Assembly: GCA_019119815.1 (NCBI GenBank)
Contig: DWWH01000066.1
Location: 1-64,000, forward strand
Length of the DNA: 64,000 nt
Origin: Candidatus Eisenbergiella intestinipullorum
Lineage (GTDB): Bacteria; Bacillota; Clostridia; Lachnospirales; Lachnospiraceae
Direction of reading: 5' to 3'
Part shown: positions 1 through 8,776 of the stretch, one piece after another
Layout of the letters: each line of letters begins with the position of its first letter
How positions within the stretch are numbered: position 1 is the first letter of the stretch
Position numbers and translations under genes: made by a program
Notes under the pieces: model-generated
Database searches by the model: none
Told to the model about the DNA's origin: nothing
The model's input: only the letters and a program-made list of their open reading frames with translations

Positions 1-114
1 ACATGAGAAATCTGAACCCGGTCACCCCCTGACGGGCCCGCTGAAAAAGTACCTAAATTTCACACCGCTTCAACCGAACTGCCCACACCGTTCATCCGAA
101 CCGGGCGTTCCGTT
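1..114. other. Left-edge sequence, origin unclear
   Basis: The frame that carries the ATPase remnant stays open back to a stop at 13-15, but the residues encoded before about position 115 do not resemble an ATPase. This suggests a recombination junction near 100-115. It could be the end of a mobile element, but I see no transposase or terminal inverted repeat to support that. Confidence 0.3.
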
Positions 115-756
115 GAAGCGAATTTAGCAATTGTAGCTTTCATAAAAAACGCAGATTTATACATGGATAACTTTGAGCTTGTCGATTTGGACCGGATAAA
201 GATAAGAGACAGGGACATCTTTGAAAAACCGGAAGAAAAGGTTCTTGATCTGCCGGAGAATGTCATGGACCAGATCAGGCTGGTTTCCACATATAAAGGA
301 GTACATGTACCCAGTATATTATTTGATTCTACAGGTACAAAGAAAATGGCCGCTCTTGCCGGCTACGTGATAGAGGCGCTTGAACAGGGCAGAATCCTTG
401 TGGTAGATGAACTGGACAGCAGTATTCATTTTAAACTTACCAGAGCCATTGTGGCGATGTTTAATAATGAACTGAATACAGATGCGCAGATGATTTTTAC
501 CGTGCATGATATTAACCTTATGGATTGCAGAAGAATGTTTCGGAAAGAACAGATCTGGTTTGTCCATAAGGATTCGGATGGTGTATACGTATATTCTCTG
601 GCAGATTTTACTGCGCAGCAGGGGGTAAGAGACACGACGGACATTGTGGAAAAGTATAGAAAAGGCATTCTGGGAGCAGTACCGGAGCCGGATCTGATTA
701 ATTCCCTGCTCAGCATAAAGGATGAGGTACACGGGGGTGATACGGATGCCAAATAA
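115..756 (+). pseudogene. C-terminal remnant of an RloA/AAA_15-like ATPase
   Basis: The reading frame keeps the second half of an AAA_15-type (RloA-like) ATPase. It has the GTKKM segment before the nucleotide site, a Walker B block (ILVVDELDSSIH) and a switch segment (MIFTVHDINLMD). The Walker A motif and N-terminal half expected of a full protein of about 400 residues are absent, so it cannot work as an ATPase. The first ATG is at 163, but similarity seems to start at about 115. It overlaps the RloB-like start at 746, the usual arrangement of rloA-rloB pairs, which are associated with phage defence and some restriction loci. Family assignment is from motif recognition; decay is inferred from the missing half and the truncated partner. 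Confidence 0.7.
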
Positions 757-865
757 GCTCCCCTGTTTCAGAGATACTCACAAAATCTGTATTATCTGTG
801 AAGGAAATGAGGAATATGCCTACCTTGAACGGTTGATATCTTTAAAAGTATGGAATGAGCAGTAG
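746..865 (+). pseudogene. N-terminal fragment of an RloB-like protein
   Basis: The ATG at 746 overlaps the end of the ATPase remnant by 11 nt. It encodes only 39 residues before a TAG at 863-865. The segment HKICIICEGNEEYAYLERL matches the usual opening of RloB-like proteins, in which a strand and the EGxxE motif start a TOPRIM-like fold. A normal RloB is around 200 residues, so this is a stub. With the upstream remnant it marks a dead RloAB module. It is too short to recognise with certainty by itself; the overlap with the ATPase is the main support. Confidence 0.6.
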
Positions 866-926
866 TGATGACAGCAGATGGATTGATGAAATCACATTAA
901 AAATAGAATAAAAAAGGAGTCGGGTT

Positions 927-3587
927 ATGTTTTCAGATCATTTTACACAATACGCGCAGACCGCCTTCGCGAACCGCCTCCCCCTGCTGGGAAAAACGGG
1001 AGAGGAGGTTCAGAAGCGGCTTGTTGGCTGTTCGGACGGAGTAAGGGAGCTTCTGCAGTTTTATTACGGCTTCATGCCTCTGTCCGATGCCTTTACCTAC
1101 GATTTTGACTTATTTTACCGGTATGCGGTCCACGCGGCGTCCCTGCGGAAGGAGGACGCGCGCTGCGGCGCTCTCCCGGAGGAAATTTTTCTGCATGATG
1201 TGGCCTGGTACCGGATCAATTCGGAGAAGATCGTGGACTGCCGGGACTTTCTGAAAGAGCAGGTATCTCCGCTGATTCAGGGGCTTTCCGGGACGCAGGC
1301 GGTGCTGGCCGTCAATTACTGGTGCGCTTCTCAGGCCTCCTACGAGGCCAGCGACGAACGCACCCAGTCCCCGCTCTCCGTTTACCGTTCCGCGAGCGGC
1401 CGCTGCGGGGAGGAATCCACCTTTGTGGTATCGGTGCTGAGAAGCGTGGGAATCCCGGCCAGACAGGTGTATGTGCCCCGCTGGGCGCACTGTGATGATA
1501 ATCATGCCTGGGTGGAGGTTTATGTAGAGGGAACCTGGCATTTTCTGGGGGCCTGCGAGCCGGAGGAGGTGCTGGACAGAGGCTGGTTTACCAACGCGGC
1601 CACAAGGGCGGTTCTGGTATATGCCCGGACCTTCACCGATTACGGCGTGGAGGATCAGATCGCGGGCCGGGACGGCTGTGTGCGCTTCTTAAATGTGACG
1701 GAGCATTATGCGGAGACGAAGCAGCTCTGCGTCCGGGCGGTGGATGCGGAAAACCATCCGGTGCCGGGCGCGTCCGTGAGCATTGAGATCCTGAACATGG
1801 CGGAATTCTGCAGCGTGCTCACGCTGACCGCAGGGGAGGACGGGACGGCCCGCCTCACCATGGGACGGGGAGACGTGCTGGTGCGCGCCTGGAAGGACGG
1901 CCTGTGCGCGGAAGCACTCTGCGCGGCGGAAGAAGAGGAAATGGTCCTGCATCTGACAGAAGCGCCGGAAGTGGTTCTTCCGGTCCGGTCTGCCGGACAG
2001 CATCCGGAAGCAGGAGAAAGCCCCCTGCCGGATGCGGAGCCGGCTGGGGGCGGGAAAGACGCGGATGGAGACGGGAAAGACGCGGATGGGTGCGGCCGGA
2101 TCCGGCTTGAGATCCATGCGCCGAAGGACGGCGTTACGCCCTGGCCTGTGCCGGATGCCGCGCAGAAGGAAGCGGGCCGTGCCAGGCTGAAGGCGGCGGA
2201 TGCCGCCCGGGAAAGGAAACTTGCGGCATTTCGGGAAGAGGCGGAAAAGGCGGCGCAGGAGCATCCGGAGGAAGCGGAAATTTTTCTACGCGCCAGAGGA
2301 AATGTGGGATGTCTGAAAGCGTTTCTGGAGGGAGAGGACTGGAAGCGGGAGAGAGGAGAGCTGCTGCATTCCCTTTCGGATAAGGATTTCCGGGATCTGG
2401 ATACAGAAATCGCGCAGGAGCAGCTGCGCTGCCAGGCTCCCCTTCAGGAATATCCGACCGTTTCTGAAGGAAAAGGGGAAAGCGGCCGGGAGCGGTTTGT
2501 CCGTTACTGCCTCTGTCCCCGCATCGGGAGGGAGGAGTTAAGCGCCTTCGCTCCGGCCGTGAAGGCCTTCTTTTCCGGAACGGAGAGGGAAGCTTTCGCC
2601 GCCTGTCCCCTCCGCATCTGGGAATGGGAACAGACCCATCTGCGCTATCTGCCGCAGGAGGATTACGACACGCTTCAGATCACACCTGTAGCAGCGCTGC
2701 GCGGCCTGTGGGCGGATGAGACGGGAAAACGCGTTCTGTTCGTCGCCGTCTGTAGGACGCTCGGCATTCCGGCCCGGCTCAATCCCGTCACGGGACAGGC
2801 GGAATATCTGGAAGGAGACGCGTGGATCTGCGTTTCAGAGGGACCGGCGCCTGCGGCCTGCCTGACGCTTGACATGGACCAGGATGATCCCTGGAGCTAT
2901 TTTCAGACCTGGACCCTGGGACGGCTTTCCGGAATGCGCTGGGAAACGCTGAATTATGAAGGGATCTGTCCGGAAAAGGGCCGCGTTACGCTTGCTCTGA
3001 GGGAAGGAGATTACCGCCTGATCACATCGAACCGGATGCCGAACGGAAACCAGTACGCTTCGATCACCTGCTTCCATCTGACGGGAGGAATGCAGAAAAC
3101 GCTGGAAATGAGGCTGAAAAAGCCCCGGCTGGAGGATCTTCAGATGAAAAATCCCCTGCCTGCGTTCCGGCTTCTGGACAGAGAAGGAAGGACGGTGGAA
3201 TCGGAATGCCTTCTGACGGGACAGAAGAGCCTGCTGATCTTTGTTCAGGAGGGCAGGGAGCCTACGGAGCATGTGCTGAACGAGCTTCTGGCGGAAAGGG
3301 AAAAGCTGAAACGCTCCGGTTTCCGGCTCATTCTGGCCGCGGACTCTCCCGCGTCCCTGGAAAACCCGCTTCTGAAGCGGGCGGCAGAGCAGCTGAATGC
3401 AGAGGTCTGTTTTGATAAAGAGATGGAAAATGCGGAACCCGTAGCGCGGAGAATGTATACCGCGCCGGATCTTCTGCCCCTTCTTGTGGCCGTGGATGAA
3501 CAGGGCTGCGGCATCTACGCTTCCGGCGGCTATCATGTGGGGAGCGTGGGGCTGGCGATGAAGCTGCTTCAGATGCAGGGAGCCTGA
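927..3587 (+). CDS. Large transglutaminase-like protein with thioredoxin-like C-terminus
   Basis: The 886-residue protein starts at an ATG behind a good site (AAAAGGAG). Residues about 125-215 form a transglutaminase/protease-like core with Cys160 in GRCGEES and His193 in DDNHAWVEVYV. The third residue appears to be Glu (about 211, GACEPE) instead of Asp. A beta-rich carboxypeptidase-regulatory-like segment follows (about 255-325), then a low-complexity linker with a repeated GKDADG unit (about 375-385). A second, degenerate transglutaminase-like unit lies around 575-640 and lacks a clear His. The last 130 residues look like a thioredoxin/AhpC-type fold without a CxxC. There is no signal peptide, so it is probably cytosolic. 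Substrate is unknown; it may be a peptidase or a scaffold. It is followed by a convergent AraC gene. Confidence 0.75.
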   Translation: MFSDHFTQYAQTAFANRLPLLGKTGEEVQKRLVGCSDGVRELLQFYYGFMPLSDAFTYDFDLFYRYAVHAASLRKEDARCGALPEEIFLHDVAWYRINSEKIVDCRDFLKEQVSPLIQGLSGTQAVLAVNYWCASQASYEASDERTQSPLSVYRSASGRCGEESTFVVSVLRSVGIPARQVYVPRWAHCDDNHAWVEVYVEGTWHFLGACEPEEVLDRGWFTNAATRAVLVYARTFTDYGVEDQIAGRDGCVRFLNVTEHYAETKQLCVRAVDAENHPVPGASVSIEILNMAEFCSVLTLTAGEDGTARLTMGRGDVLVRAWKDGLCAEALCAAEEEEMVLHLTEAPEVVLPVRSAGQHPEAGESPLPDAEPAGGGKDADGDGKDADGCGRIRLEIHAPKDGVTPWPVPDAAQKEAGRARLKAADAARERKLAAFREEAEKAAQEHPEEAEIFLRARGNVGCLKAFLEGEDWKRERGELLHSLSDKDFRDLDTEIAQEQLRCQAPLQEYPTVSEGKGESGRERFVRYCLCPRIGREELSAFAPAVKAFFSGTEREAFAACPLRIWEWEQTHLRYLPQEDYDTLQITPVAALRGLWADETGKRVLFVAVCRTLGIPARLNPVTGQAEYLEGDAWICVSEGPAPAACLTLDMDQDDPWSYFQTWTLGRLSGMRWETLNYEGICPEKGRVTLALREGDYRLITSNRMPNGNQYASITCFHLTGGMQKTLEMRLKKPRLEDLQMKNPLPAFRLLDREGRTVESECLLTGQKSLLIFVQEGREPTEHVLNELLAEREKLKRSGFRLILAADSPASLENPLLKRAAEQLNAEVCFDKEMENAEPVARRMYTAPDLLPLLVAVDEQGCGIYASGGYHVGSVGLAMKLLQMQGA

Positions 3588-3628
3588 AACGAGAAGCGCT
3601 TCCTGTTTTGGTCATACAAAATAGAAAA

Positions 3629-4312
3629 TCAGATGTCATGTGCCTGTGTCATCCCGTTCCTGCGGTATTCTCCCGGCCGGAGATGATAAAGCTCCCGAAA
3701 TTTCCGGCAGAAATAGCCTGTACTGGAAAAGCCCGTATCCTGGGCGATGAAGGAGACAGGCTGCTCAGTAGTACGGAGCTGCAGAGCGGCCTGAGACAGG
3801 CGGTAATGAATCAGATACTCCACGGGAGAAATACGGATGCCGGTTTTAAAAATCTGCAGAGCACTGCTTTTGCTGATGGAAGCGCTGGCGGCAATATCAG
3901 AAAGAGAAAGTATTTCTCTGAAATGATCGTGTATGTACTGGAGCATGATTCGAAGCTTGTATTGCTGTACATTCCGCTTCTGTCCCATGGCACAGGAGTG
4001 AAACTCCATATTTTCGGAAAAGAGTTCCCACAGCTGCAGAAGCAGCCGTACTGTCTGCAGCTCAGAAGGCTTTTTCTGTTCCTGAAGCATGCAGATGGAA
4101 GAAAAAATCTGCAGAATGTGATCTTGCCAGTCAGTATCGGCACACAGGAGCTGGAAAGAAATGCCGGAGCGAAGAAATGGCAGAACATATTTCCTGAAAA
4201 TGAGGCTGTTTTCCGGAGCCAGCAGAGTGGGGGAAAATACGATATTCGGCATGATGGCGCCATCTTCGGTTTCAAAACGGTGGATGACGCCGCTGTTGAT
4301 CAGAACGCCCAT
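3629..4312 (-). CDS. AraC family regulator, 5'-truncated or start lost
   Basis: The C-terminal 100 residues form a double helix-turn-helix of the AraC/XylS type (SLSDIAASASISKSSALQIF, then VSFIAQDTGFSSTGYF). The N-terminal part is half a cupin barrel. The first ATG (4312) encodes MGVLINSGVIHRF, which in relatives is an internal segment of the cupin. Upstream, the same frame continues for about 35 codons that look like real cupin sequence (PEVFFARGTVICLIGSDRI) back to a TGA near 4422, with no ATG, GTG or TTG. So the natural start has been lost or the gene is 5'-truncated. At 227 residues it is shorter than the usual 280-300. It is divergent from the DUF1349 gene, its likely target. Confidence 0.7.
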   Translation of the reverse strand: MGVLINSGVIHRFETEDGAIMPNIVFSPTLLAPENSLIFRKYVLPFLRSGISFQLLCADTDWQDHILQIFSSICMLQEQKKPSELQTVRLLLQLWELFSENMEFHSCAMGQKRNVQQYKLRIMLQYIHDHFREILSLSDIAASASISKSSALQIFKTGIRISPVEYLIHYRLSQAALQLRTTEQPVSFIAQDTGFSSTGYFCRKFRELYHLRPGEYRRNGMTQAHDI

Positions 4313-4463
4313 TCCCGGTGAAAGGGTAATCCTGTCCGAACCGATCAGACAGATGACAGTGCCCCGGGCAAAGAAAACCTCCGGCCTGTACTGTTCTGTA
4401 TTTTGTGGGATATTGTATCATAATTCTGCGATTTTGTGCAATGAAATAAAGGAAACGGTATGA

Positions 4464-4469
4464 TATAAT
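4464..4469 (+). promoter_or_regulatory. -10 box upstream of the DUF1349 gene
   Basis: A perfect TATAAT lies 39 nt before the start at 4508. The -35 at 17-nt spacing is poor (ATGAAA), which fits a promoter that needs the neighbouring AraC activator. This is inference from sequence only. Confidence 0.5.
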
Positions 4470-4507
4470 GTCACTGTTTGGAAAATGCAGAACGGAGGTA
4501 TTGGGAA

Positions 4508-5095
4508 ATGGAATTCAAGTGGCTGAATGAAAGCGAAATGGTAAAAAAAGAGAACAGGATTGAGATTCTGGCTCCTGCCCGGACGGATTTTTTCTGCGGA
4601 AGCATCGATGAATGCGAGGAGGGTATTCTGCCGGAATCCCTGTGTAACGCTCCTTATTATTATACAGAGGTGGAAGGGGATTTTGTGCTGCGGGTAAAGG
4701 TATCCCATGCATTTCAGGATACCTATGATTCGGCGTCGGTTATGGTCATGAAGGACTTAAGCTGTTGGGCGAAGGCATGCTTTGAACTGACGGACTTTGG
4801 AACCCATGCCGCGGTAAGCGTTGTTACCAAAGGGGATTCTGACGACGCGAACGGATGCAATCTGGAAGGAAATACCGCCTGGCTTCAGGTATGCAGGGTA
4901 GGCAATAATTTTTCTTTCCACTATTCCGTGGATGGAGAAAATTTCTATATGATGAGATATTTTCATCTTCCTGCGGACCCGGTCATTAAGGTAGGACTTC
5001 TGGCACAGGCGCCGGCTGGAAACGGCGGAATCCGGATTTATGAGGATCTGTCCATTGAAAAGAAAACTGTGAAAAATATCAGAGCGGGAAAATAA
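4508..5095 (+). CDS. DUF1349 family protein (concanavalin A-like fold)
   Basis: I choose the ATG at 4508 because it sits behind CGGAGG with a workable gap; an in-frame start at 4478 has no such site. The 195-residue product matches the DUF1349 family, predicted concanavalin A-like beta sandwiches. The recognisable blocks are the GDFVLRVKVS strand, DSASVMVM, WLQVCRVGNNFSFHYSVDG and a final VGLLAQAP strand. No signal peptide is seen. Members are often found near sugar-use genes and are thought to bind or modify carbohydrates, but no reaction is established. It is divergent from an AraC gene. A 12-bp hairpin follows its stop. Confidence 0.75.
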   Translation: MEFKWLNESEMVKKENRIEILAPARTDFFCGSIDECEEGILPESLCNAPYYYTEVEGDFVLRVKVSHAFQDTYDSASVMVMKDLSCWAKACFELTDFGTHAAVSVVTKGDSDDANGCNLEGNTAWLQVCRVGNNFSFHYSVDGENFYMMRYFHLPADPVIKVGLLAQAPAGNGGIRIYEDLSIEKKTVKNIRAGK

Positions 5096-5134
5096 GAAAG
5101 AGAAAACGGACGCAAAAGCCCCATAAAAGGGAGG

Positions 5135-5162
5135 ATGCCAGGTAAGTTACCTTACCTGGCAT
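5135..5162 (+). terminator. Perfect 12-bp hairpin after the DUF1349 gene
   Basis: ATGCCAGGTAAG at 5135-5146 pairs fully with CTTACCTGGCAT at 5151-5162 around a TTAC loop. No proper T-run follows, so it may stabilise the 3' end more than terminate. Confidence 0.45.
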
Positions 5163-5375
5163 TATTATGAAAAAGCTATTTAAAAGTTTTGGTGTATCTC
5201 CGTATCAGACATACACATAAGAAGAAATGCTCTTCGGCTGACTCGCGGCAACTCGTGCTTTCAACTTATGAGTACAGTATAACCGGAAGAAGTAACAAAA
5301 GCTTGTTGAGCGGATGAAATTTTTTTAACAGATATATGAACAATATATGAACGGACGGAAGGGGAAAAACGCTGC
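5163..5375. other. Intergenic stretch with a tiny AraC-like remnant
   Basis: An ATG at 5167 opens an 18-codon frame to 5220 encoding KLFKSFGVSPYQTYT. This resembles the helix end and SPYQ turn of AraC-type DNA-binding domains, so it may be a remnant. The rest shows no gene. GGAAGGGGAAAA at 5356-5367 pairs with TTTTCCCCTTCC at 5391-5402, overlapping the end of the response regulator gene. Confidence 0.3.
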
Positions 5376-6989
5376 TCACGGGAGAGGCGGCTTTTCCCCT
5401 TCCGCCTTTGGCGGATGCAGGGATTTTTCATATTCGGTGGGAGTCATTCCCATGTATTTTTTGAAAACACGGGCAAAATAATAGGCGTTTTCAAAGCTCA
5501 GCCGGAAGGAAATTTCGCTGATCCGGTACTTCCTTTCCTGAATCAGACGGCAGGCATATTCCACCTTCGCCTGGTTGATGAAGCTGACAAGGCTCTGGTG
5601 GTACTGCCTTTTGAACAGGGTGGAAAGATAACCGGCGGAAATGCAGACCTCATTGGCCACATCCTGCAGCAGGAGCCGGTCCTCAATATGGTCGAGGATG
5701 TACTGGCGCGCTCTTTCCACGGGCTCGGAGCGGGTGTTGGAATCCTGCCACAGAACTTCAACCAGAGAATTCTTCAGCTTTTCGATCCAGTGAAGCACCT
5801 GCTGCCTGGTCATGAGATGTTCGATTTCCCGGTATCCGCAGGCATCGGAAAAAACGGTATCCTTCAGGGCTCTGGCAGAGGCTCGGCAGAGCTCGTTGCA
5901 CAGCCAGATGGCCTGGCTTTTCTGATGGGTGGTTTCCCGGATCCTGGCCGCCGCGCGGTCCAGAAGAGCCGAGCAGCCCGTGATGCTTTTCACGTTGATC
6001 TCCACCTCCAGCTGGGAGCCGATGCCGGCAAGGCCGAGCGGCTCAAAGGAGGGACGGCGTTTTGGAAGCTCTGCGGGAGAGGCGGCCGCGTCCAGATAGT
6101 AGGATTCGACCAGATTGAAATAAGAATCCCGGCAGGCAGAAAACTGCTCCGCGCCGCAGAAGCAGGGGGTGTAGAGGGTGGTGGGAACGGCCTGGGTGAT
6201 GTTCCGGGAGGCGCTTGTGAGCTTGGAGGCAAACAGGACGGCCCGCTGCTCCCAGCCCTCTTCCCGGTTCCAGATCATCAGGGTCAGGAAGTCGCTCTGG
6301 CCGAGGTCGATAAACTGGTAGCAGGCGCCGAAAATATTGTCCGCAAGGCGGGCGGCCAGCTCCCTTTCCCAGGCGATCAGGCCGGTACCGGTATCAGAAT
6401 CCGTACAGGAGAAAGGCGCTTCCCAGGAAAAAGGGATATAAAACAGCCCGAAATGCTCCAGGACATGCAGCTGCTTCAGCTCCTCTTCCGCCTGGGCGCG
6501 CGCCTGAGGATCCGGAGAAAAAAGGGCCTCCTGGCATGCTGCACCGGCGCGCTGGCGGATATTTTCCGGGGAGGCGTTTTCCGTGCGTTCGGCCTGTAAA
6601 AGCTTTCTGCGGCGGTCCACCTCCTGCCTGGCTTTTTTCAGGCTTTCTTCCAGGCTGGAAGCTTCCAGCTGAACCTTGAGCAGATAGTCCACCGCGCGGC
6701 AGCGGATCGCGTCCCTTGCGAGGGAAAATTCCTCCAGATTGGTCAGCATGATAAAAACCACGGACGGGAATGCCTCGTTGCAGATGGAGAGCAGCTCCAT
6801 GCCGTCTATGACGGGCATGTTGATGTCGCACAGCACAATATCGGGAGGGCAGCTTTGAATTTTTTCCAGAGCATCCCGGCCGTTTCTCGCGGTGCCCGTG
6901 ATCACGCAGTCGTTTTTTCCCCAGTCGATCAGAAATTTAATGCCGGACAGGATGATGGTTTCATCATCCACGATCAGAACTTCATACAT
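5376..6989 (-). CDS. YesN-type response regulator with AraC output domain
   Basis: The 537-residue protein begins with a receiver domain: acidic pair at residues 8-9, phospho-acceptor Asp55 in IVLCDINMP and the conserved Lys in YLLK near 105. A long middle region of about 290 residues is typical of YesN-like regulators and has no clear motif. The C-terminal 100 residues form an AraC double helix-turn-helix (LLQDVANEVCISAGYLSTLF, then ISEISFRLSFENAYYFARVF). It overlaps the histidine kinase gene by 8 nt, so the two are co-translated. Such pairs usually control an adjacent sugar ABC importer in response to extracellular glycans; here that would be the divergent operon at 8777-13418. Confidence 0.9.
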   Translation of the reverse strand: MYEVLIVDDETIILSGIKFLIDWGKNDCVITGTARNGRDALEKIQSCPPDIVLCDINMPVIDGMELLSICNEAFPSVVFIMLTNLEEFSLARDAIRCRAVDYLLKVQLEASSLEESLKKARQEVDRRRKLLQAERTENASPENIRQRAGAACQEALFSPDPQARAQAEEELKQLHVLEHFGLFYIPFSWEAPFSCTDSDTGTGLIAWERELAARLADNIFGACYQFIDLGQSDFLTLMIWNREEGWEQRAVLFASKLTSASRNITQAVPTTLYTPCFCGAEQFSACRDSYFNLVESYYLDAAASPAELPKRRPSFEPLGLAGIGSQLEVEINVKSITGCSALLDRAAARIRETTHQKSQAIWLCNELCRASARALKDTVFSDACGYREIEHLMTRQQVLHWIEKLKNSLVEVLWQDSNTRSEPVERARQYILDHIEDRLLLQDVANEVCISAGYLSTLFKRQYHQSLVSFINQAKVEYACRLIQERKYRISEISFRLSFENAYYFARVFKKYMGMTPTEYEKSLHPPKAEGEKPPLP

Positions 6990-8712
6990 GCTCTGCTTCC
7001 TCCCTCGGTATGTGAATCGTCACTCGTGTATATTCTCCCGGAGCGCTTTCATAGAGCAGCCCGTAAGATGGGCCGTAGATCAGCTTCAGGCGGGCGTCCA
7101 CGTTCGCGACGCCCATGCCGTTCAGAGAATTTTTGTTAGGATTCTGAAGATTATCCTTCAGCTTCTGCAGCTCCTCCGGCGTCATGCCGACGCCGTTGTC
7201 CTCCACCGTGAGGAAGAGATCCCCGTCGGAGCCGCTTCTGGCGCTGATGCGGATTTCCCCGAATTCTCCCTTTGGCTCCACCCCGTGAAAAATGGCGTTT
7301 TCCACGATGGGCTGAAGGGTGAATTTGACGATGGAGCAGGAAAGAAGCTCTTCGGGCACCTGGCAGAGATAATCGAATACCTCCACGTACCGGACCTTCT
7401 GGATGTGGACATAATCCTCCACCAGCGCCAGCTCCTGGCGCAGGGAAATTTTATCGTCGGTTCCCTTTGCCACGTTGCGGAGCAGATTTTCCAGCGCGCG
7501 GGTGATCTGTTCGATGTTGCGGCTTTTCTGGATCACGGCCATCCAGCGGATGGAGTCCAGAGTATTATACAGAAAATGCGGGTTGATCCTGCTCTGGAGC
7601 AGGGAAATTTCGATGTTTTTCCGCTGCTCATACATCTGCTCCATCTGCGTCAGAAGCTCCTGAATGTGCAGCGCCATATGGTTGACCGCCTGGCCGATGG
7701 TCCCGATTTCATCCGGTGTGGAAACGATGTCCGGAGAATAGGAAAAATCGTTGGTCTCCGTAATCTTCCGGATGTGGGAGGTGAGTACCTGGATGGGGCG
7801 GGTGAGCCGGCTGGTGATGAGGCGCGTGACAATGAGCTCCGCCGCGATGGCGGTGAGCAGAATGGAAGCCAGCAGATACAGAATATACCGGTTGTCCCCG
7901 GCATAGAGCGTGGTATCCGTCAGAATGCAGACGGAAAGCTTCAGAGAATCGATCTGCCGCTCGCTGACCCGGTAGGAGTGGCCGTCCATACGGAGCGTGG
8001 AGCCGTCAGGAACAGGCAGCCGTTTCGCGTCGTCCGGATCGGACAGAGAAAAGGTCGTCTCAAGAAGCTTCCCCTGGTCGTTGAAAAGATAAATCTTCTG
8101 CAGACCCCGGTAGGGAGAAAGGGGGAGGGACAGAAGGGCAGGCTGCAGCTCCAGATACAGGAAGGAAGTGCTGGAGAAGGACAGGGGATACAGGCAGGTG
8201 AGAACCGTTTTTTCCGAAGCGTCGGCCGACAGATCGGGAACGGAATGCCAGCCGTAGACGGGAGCCCGCATTCCGTTTTCCGACTGAATGCGGGCATATT
8301 CCTTTAACAGGGCGATTTCCGCGGCGTTATGCCCCAGGGAGGCGGTGGAGGTAATGGCGATACCGTCCAGGCTGAAAACCACAAGACGGGAGGTATACAG
8401 AGAAAGCGTGCTGGCGGAAAGGTAGCCGTTCAGCGCGTCCTGCGCCTTCAGAGCCATGCGTCTGGCGGAAAGACTGTTCAGATCCGGATAATACAGCGCA
8501 TGGGAAATCTCCGGGTCACTGGAACAGAAAGCGGCCAGATTGCCCGCCGCGTCCACATAATCCTGAAGCTGGTTCACGATGGTGGCCAGATACTGTTCAT
8601 TGAGCTGGAGGGCCCGGTCAGAGAGCCGTTTTCCCAGAAGGACGGAAATCAAGATGCTGCTCGCCAGTGTAAACAGGACCATGCAGGCGGACATGGTAAA
8701 GTGAATTTTCAA
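6982..8712 (-). CDS. YesM-type sensor histidine kinase
   Basis: The 576-residue kinase has a first membrane helix near residues 8-30, an extracytoplasmic sensor of about 240 residues, a second helix near 275-298, then a HAMP region. The His_kinase block carries the phospho-acceptor in SRINPHFLYNTLDSIRWM. The HATPase domain has an N box (IVENAIFHG) and a G box (VEDNGVGM). The start at 8712 is a TTG with a weak ribosome site; an ATG six codons later (8694) is an alternative. It forms one operon with the response regulator and is divergent from the sugar importer, whose promoter lies within 65 nt of this start. Confidence 0.9.
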   Translation of the reverse strand: MKIHFTMSACMVLFTLASSILISVLLGKRLSDRALQLNEQYLATIVNQLQDYVDAAGNLAAFCSSDPEISHALYYPDLNSLSARRMALKAQDALNGYLSASTLSLYTSRLVVFSLDGIAITSTASLGHNAAEIALLKEYARIQSENGMRAPVYGWHSVPDLSADASEKTVLTCLYPLSFSSTSFLYLELQPALLSLPLSPYRGLQKIYLFNDQGKLLETTFSLSDPDDAKRLPVPDGSTLRMDGHSYRVSERQIDSLKLSVCILTDTTLYAGDNRYILYLLASILLTAIAAELIVTRLITSRLTRPIQVLTSHIRKITETNDFSYSPDIVSTPDEIGTIGQAVNHMALHIQELLTQMEQMYEQRKNIEISLLQSRINPHFLYNTLDSIRWMAVIQKSRNIEQITRALENLLRNVAKGTDDKISLRQELALVEDYVHIQKVRYVEVFDYLCQVPEELLSCSIVKFTLQPIVENAIFHGVEPKGEFGEIRISARSGSDGDLFLTVEDNGVGMTPEELQKLKDNLQNPNKNSLNGMGVANVDARLKLIYGPSYGLLYESAPGEYTRVTIHIPREEAEHV

Positions 8713-8729
8713 AAGAAGGAGCGCGCGGG

Positions 8730-8735
8730 TATAAT
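8730..8735 (+). promoter_or_regulatory. -10 box of the sugar importer operon
   Basis: A perfect TATAAT lies 41 nt upstream of the binding-protein ATG. The -35 at 17-nt spacing (TTTCAA) is weak, as expected if the YesN-type regulator activates transcription. Confidence 0.55.
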
Positions 8736-8776
8736 GGGAGCATCAGAGAACGGCAGAAAAGGAAAGGAGAGATGGT

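Noticed and set aside
5415..8307. Long plus-strand open frames opposite the two-component genes
   Set aside because: They are antisense shadows caused by GC-rich codons, with no ribosome sites or family similarity.
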